9,471 nt of DNA from an uncultured Subdoligranulum sp. (lineage in GTDB: Bacteria > Bacillota_A > Clostridia > Oscillospirales > Ruminococcaceae). The notes beneath the pieces were generated by a model. That model saw only the letters and a list, made by a program, of their open reading frames with translations. It was not told the DNA's origin and made no database searches. The stretch spans positions 1 through 9,471 of the forward strand of contig NZ_CALADU010000235.1 in assembly GCF_937890665.1 (NCBI RefSeq). The letters run 5' to 3'. The position numbers and the translations under genes are program-made. Shown in pieces: positions 7,657-9,471 of the stretch. The stretch's first letter is position 1, and the number at the start of each line of letters is the position of its first letter.

Positions 7657-7682
7657 CGCAACAAAATTATACTTTTGTATAT
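7657..7682 (-). repeat. Additional recombinase-like site beside the integrase stop
   Basis: The sequence gcaacaaaattatac at 7658-7672 matches 13 of 15 positions of the right inverted repeat gcaacaaaactatgc, in the same orientation and 37 bp further on. The arms around the core ttatac (7667-7672) share the acaaaa/ttttgt symmetry. The core differs at two positions from the main sites, so efficient exchange with them is doubtful. It may be a secondary crossover site, an accessory binding site for the recombinase, or a relic. Confidence 0.5.
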
Positions 7683-7684
7683 TT

Positions 7685-8509
7685 TCACAACAGCAGCTGC
7701 ATACTGTCCAGCAATTTCAAATGTTCGGCGCCGGATTTCATGATATAAATTCTGGTAGTCTCGATGCTGGAATGGCCCAGCAGGTCCGCCAGCTTGGCAA
7801 GATTCTTTTCGATTCCGTAGAAGGTCCTGGCGAACAGGTGACGCAGGTTGTGGGGGAACACTTTTTCCCGCGCAACGCCCGCCTGTTCGCACAGGGCCTT
7901 CATCATTTTCCACACCGTCACCCGGTCCAGCGGGCGGCCCGTCCGGGTCAGGAACACCGGCCCCGTATGGATGCGCTGCCGCGCGCACCAGCGTTCCAGC
8001 CGCTTGCACAGTTCATGGAGGAGCAGAATTTCGCGGCATTTGCCCTTGCAGCGGATGGCCGCCCGGCCGCGGCGGACGGCTTCGGCCGTGACGAAGGCCA
8101 GTTCCGACACGCGGATGCCGGTGGCGCACAGCGTTTGCAGGATCAGCAGCGTGCGCTTGCGGCCGGTGCGGCGGGCGGCGGCCAACAGGCGGAAATACTC
8201 GGCGCGGGAAAGTTCCCGCCCGGCGTCGCAAAAGACCCGGCGCTGGCATTTGAGGGGCCGGGCTTTGGCTTCCGGCGCGCCGCGAAATTCCTGATAACCG
8301 TTGACGGCGGCCAGCATGGCGTTGACACTGGCGGCGGAATACCCCCGCCGTGCCAGAGAGTCCCGCCAGGCGGCCACGGTTTCTTTGGGCGGGGCATCGG
8401 GCGCGGCGGTCTCCCGAAAGAAGCGGGTGGTATCCCGCAGGTATTTTTCGATGGTGCCGGGGCTGCGCTCCCGCGCCAGAAGCCAGGTTCGGTATTCGTT
8501 CAGTCGCAT
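7685..8509 (-). CDS. Tyrosine recombinase (probable DNA invertase)
   Basis: A 274-residue tyrosine recombinase of the XerC/XerD-like size class. Residues 1-80 form the N-terminal core-binding domain (start MRLNEYRTWLLARERSPGTI). The catalytic domain follows, with Arg133 (ATGIRVSEL), a lysine in the CKGK turn (Lys155), His220-x-x-Arg223 (PHNLRH), His246 (LLGHSSIETT) and the nucleophile Tyr255 (RIYI). The active site therefore looks complete. The start has an AAGGAGGT ribosome binding site a few bases upstream. The gene is a stand-alone unit: no excisionase, phage or transposon genes are beside it. The 3' end lies 47 bp from the right inverted repeat of the putative switch, so the likely role is site-specific inversion of that segment. 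A domesticated integrase without this role is the alternative. Confidence 0.93.
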   Translation of the reverse strand: MRLNEYRTWLLARERSPGTIEKYLRDTTRFFRETAAPDAPPKETVAAWRDSLARRGYSAASVNAMLAAVNGYQEFRGAPEAKARPLKCQRRVFCDAGRELSRAEYFRLLAAARRTGRKRTLLILQTLCATGIRVSELAFVTAEAVRRGRAAIRCKGKCREILLLHELCKRLERWCARQRIHTGPVFLTRTGRPLDRVTVWKMMKALCEQAGVAREKVFPHNLRHLFARTFYGIEKNLAKLADLLGHSSIETTRIYIMKSGAEHLKLLDSMQLLL

Positions 8510-8513
8510 GGGG

Positions 8514-8521
8514 ACCTCCTT
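8514..8521 (-). promoter_or_regulatory. Ribosome binding site of the recombinase gene
   Basis: The minus strand reads AAGGAGGT four bases before the ATG at 8509. The short gap with a perfect Shine-Dalgarno core supports this start. Confidence 0.85.
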
Positions 8522-8560
8522 ATTAAAAATAATAGATAAAAGATAAGAGATAATAAATAG
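8522..8560 (-). promoter_or_regulatory. AT-rich leader with heptamer repeats, possible promoter
   Basis: A sharply AT-rich tract precedes the recombinase ribosome binding site. It contains three tandem near-identical heptamers on the plus strand (agataaa, agataag, agataat; 8534-8554) and several TATTAT-like -10 candidates on the minus strand. No -35 box stands out, so the exact promoter cannot be placed. Confidence 0.35.
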
Positions 8561-8614
8561 TGGGCGGGGATGACGGGACTACTTTTCCGGTAGGTAAGCA
8601 GCTCCGGGGAACAG

Positions 8615-8738
8615 AACCCCTCAGTCTGCGCCTGCGGCGCATCCAGCTCCCCTGGGAGGGGAGCCTTTTAAGCGGGCAGCCGTCTATAAAGCCTCCCCTT
8701 ATAGGGGAGGTGTCTGCGAAGCAGACGGAGGGGTTGGA
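8615..8738. repeat. Pair of inverted palindromic intergenic repeats
   Basis: Two related elements face each other. The first (8615-8668) has hairpins at 8627-8641 (gcgcc/ggcgc) and 8646-8664 (gctcccc/ggggagc) and starts acccctcagtctg. The second (8686-8738) read on the minus strand starts acccctccgtctg and has hairpins at 8692-8710 (cctcccc/ggggagg) and 8712-8726 (gtctgc/gcagac). Elements of this form are dispersed in gut Clostridia genomes. They look non-coding and may be non-autonomous mobile repeats or transcript-stability structures. Confidence 0.65.
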
Positions 8739-8759
8739 AACCTCCCCATAGCCTGAAAG

Positions 8760-8824
8760 GTTTTGGGCCGCAGAAAGCCCTGCGCGGCGGGGTCAAGACC
8801 CCGCCCTACAGTATGCCCCAAAAC
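8760..8824. repeat. Nested palindromic intergenic repeat
   Basis: Outer inverted arms gttttggg (8760-8767) and cccaaaac (8817-8824) enclose a 9-bp hairpin ggcggggtc/gaccccgcc (8786-8794 and 8797-8805) with a 2-nt loop, followed by ctaca. The form resembles the dispersed GC-rich hairpin repeats found between genes in gut Firmicutes. No gene is visible. Confidence 0.55.
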
Positions 8825-8866
8825 GAAGCAACAAAAATTAGACCATACGGCAAGTGTACACACCAC

Positions 8867-8886
8867 GGGCCGCATACATGCGGCCC
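8867..8886. repeat. GC-rich hairpin repeat
   Basis: gggccgcat and atgcggccc form a perfect 9-bp inverted repeat with a 2-nt loop, followed by cctacga. It resembles the hairpin at 8786-8805, which is followed by ctaca, and is probably another copy of the same repeat class. No T-tract is adjacent, so it is not called a terminator. Confidence 0.5.
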
Positions 8887-8975
8887 CTACGATCGGCCGG
8901 GAAGAGGAAAGCAACGCGGGACGGTCGTGTTGGTTCGCAAAGCCGGGCCACATTCATCCCCTGAATGATCCACAC

Positions 8976-9010
8976 AAAAAAATCCCGCGCCGGTGCGCCC
9001 GGCGCGGGAT
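8976..9010 (-). terminator. Intrinsic terminator of the glutamate synthase gene
   Basis: On the minus strand a perfect 12-bp stem (8982-8993 with 8999-9010) with a 5-nt loop is followed by seven T (8976-8982). It starts 12 bp after the stop codon at 9023. It should isolate the recombinase from upstream transcription. Confidence 0.93.
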
Positions 9011-9022
9011 CAATCCTATCCT

Positions 9023-9471
9023 TTACTTCTGCTCGTACTTTTCGCGGATGGCCTTATCAATGGCGGCGGCCGCTTCCTTGCCGGCGCCCATGGCCAGAAT
9101 GACCGTGGCTGCGCCGGTGACGGCGTCGCCGCCCGCGTAAACCATCGGCCGGCTCGTCAGGCCGTCGGGACCGTTGGTGATCAGGCAGCCATGCATATTG
9201 GCGTCCAGGCCCGGCGTGGTCGAACGGATCAGCGGGTTGGGGCTGGTGCCCAGAGCCATGATCATGGTGTCCACTTCCAGCTCGAACTCGCTGCCCTGCT
9301 TCACGATGGGACGGCGGCGGCCCGATTCATCGGGTTCGCCCAGCTCCATCTCCACGCAGGTCATGCCGCGCACCCAGCCGTTTTCGTCGCCCAGGACTTC
9401 CACGGGGTTGGTCAGCGTCTTGAAGATGATGCCTTCCTCCTCGGCGTGCTCCACTTCCTCCTTACGGGCGG
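9023..9471 (-). CDS. gltA: NADPH-dependent glutamate synthase, small-subunit type (C-terminal part)
   Basis: The last 148 residues of a GltA/GltD-family flavoprotein, cut by the window edge. Upstream of the GTG at 9454 the frame stays open (ARKEE before VEHAEEEG), so that codon is internal and the true start lies outside. The family passes electrons from NADPH through FAD and iron-sulfur clusters in glutamate synthesis from glutamine and 2-oxoglutarate; in Clostridia, close relatives also include the NfnB-type NADH-dependent ferredoxin:NADP oxidoreductase subunit. Visible motifs are PAR-type start of the segment (ARKEEVEHAEEEGI), VEMELGEPDESGRRRP, the nucleotide-binding-fold end MALGTSPNPLI, and the FAD-contacting GGDAVTGAATVILAMGAGKEAA near the C-terminus. 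The family is usually about 460 residues. The gene ends in its own terminator and looks like ordinary core metabolism, unrelated to the neighbouring switch. Confidence 0.85.
   Translation of the reverse strand, partial: ARKEEVEHAEEEGIIFKTLTNPVEVLGDENGWVRGMTCVEMELGEPDESGRRRPIVKQGSEFELEVDTMIMALGTSPNPLIRSTTPGLDANMHGCLITNGPDGLTSRPMVYAGGDAVTGAATVILAMGAGKEAAAAIDKAIREKYEQK

Noticed and set aside
7223..7684. CRISPR array, riboswitch or tRNA in the long gap before the adhesin
   Set aside because: The repeats are inverted and few, there are no regular spacers, and no cloverleaf or riboswitch-like conserved core is recognised.
7595..8539. A plus-strand open frame opposite the recombinase
   Set aside because: The minus-strand recombinase has a full active site and a strong ribosome binding site. 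The opposite frame has low-complexity Gly/Ala/Arg composition and no recognisable domain.
8828..8836. Another copy of the half-site gcaacaaaa
   Set aside because: Only one 9-bp arm matches. The following sequence has neither a related core nor a second arm.

Overview
The window looks like a moderately GC-rich gut Clostridia genome, possibly Oscillospiraceae/Ruminococcaceae. Three things suggest this: a wall-sorting signal of the PQTSD kind instead of LPXTG, strong AAGGAGG ribosome binding sites, and intergenic hairpin repeats of a kind common in that group. The family assignment is an inference from these traits. All three genes lie on the minus strand.

Layout, in direction of transcription (high to low coordinates): (1) 9023-9471, the C-terminal third of a GltA-type NADPH-dependent glutamate synthase, closed by a very strong intrinsic terminator (8976-9010). 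(2) 8522-8975, a gene-free stretch holding several palindromic intergenic repeats and an AT-rich leader. (3) 7685-8509, a complete tyrosine recombinase with all catalytic residues. (4) 7223-7684, a 462-bp non-coding region. (5) 38-7222, a 2394-residue secreted, wall-anchored surface protein with nine tandem adhesin-type repeats.

The main result is in the 462-bp gap. An 18-bp perfect inverted repeat (7345-7362 and 7620-7637) bounds a 293-bp segment. Each repeat copy is centred on a 6-bp core flanked by imperfectly symmetric arms, the usual form of a tyrosine-recombinase crossover site. Inside the segment is one good sigma-70-type promoter (TTGATT, 17 bp, extended-10 TGT-TATCAT) that points away from the surface-protein gene, and a terminator hairpin facing the opposite way. 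No convincing promoter lies between the segment and the surface-protein start. The simplest reading is a phase-variation switch: the adjacent recombinase flips the segment. In the orientation shown, the adhesin is OFF, insulated from recombinase read-through, and the promoter fires antisense into the recombinase 3' end. After inversion the promoter would face the adhesin with a leader of about 196 nt (ON).

Two further recombinase-like sites, one near-complete just beyond the recombinase stop codon and one half-site inside the segment, suggest the switch may have more than two states or may carry relics of older sites. Promoter inversion is a known mechanism in gut bacteria. This locus, its sites and its state are read here from sequence only and are untested.
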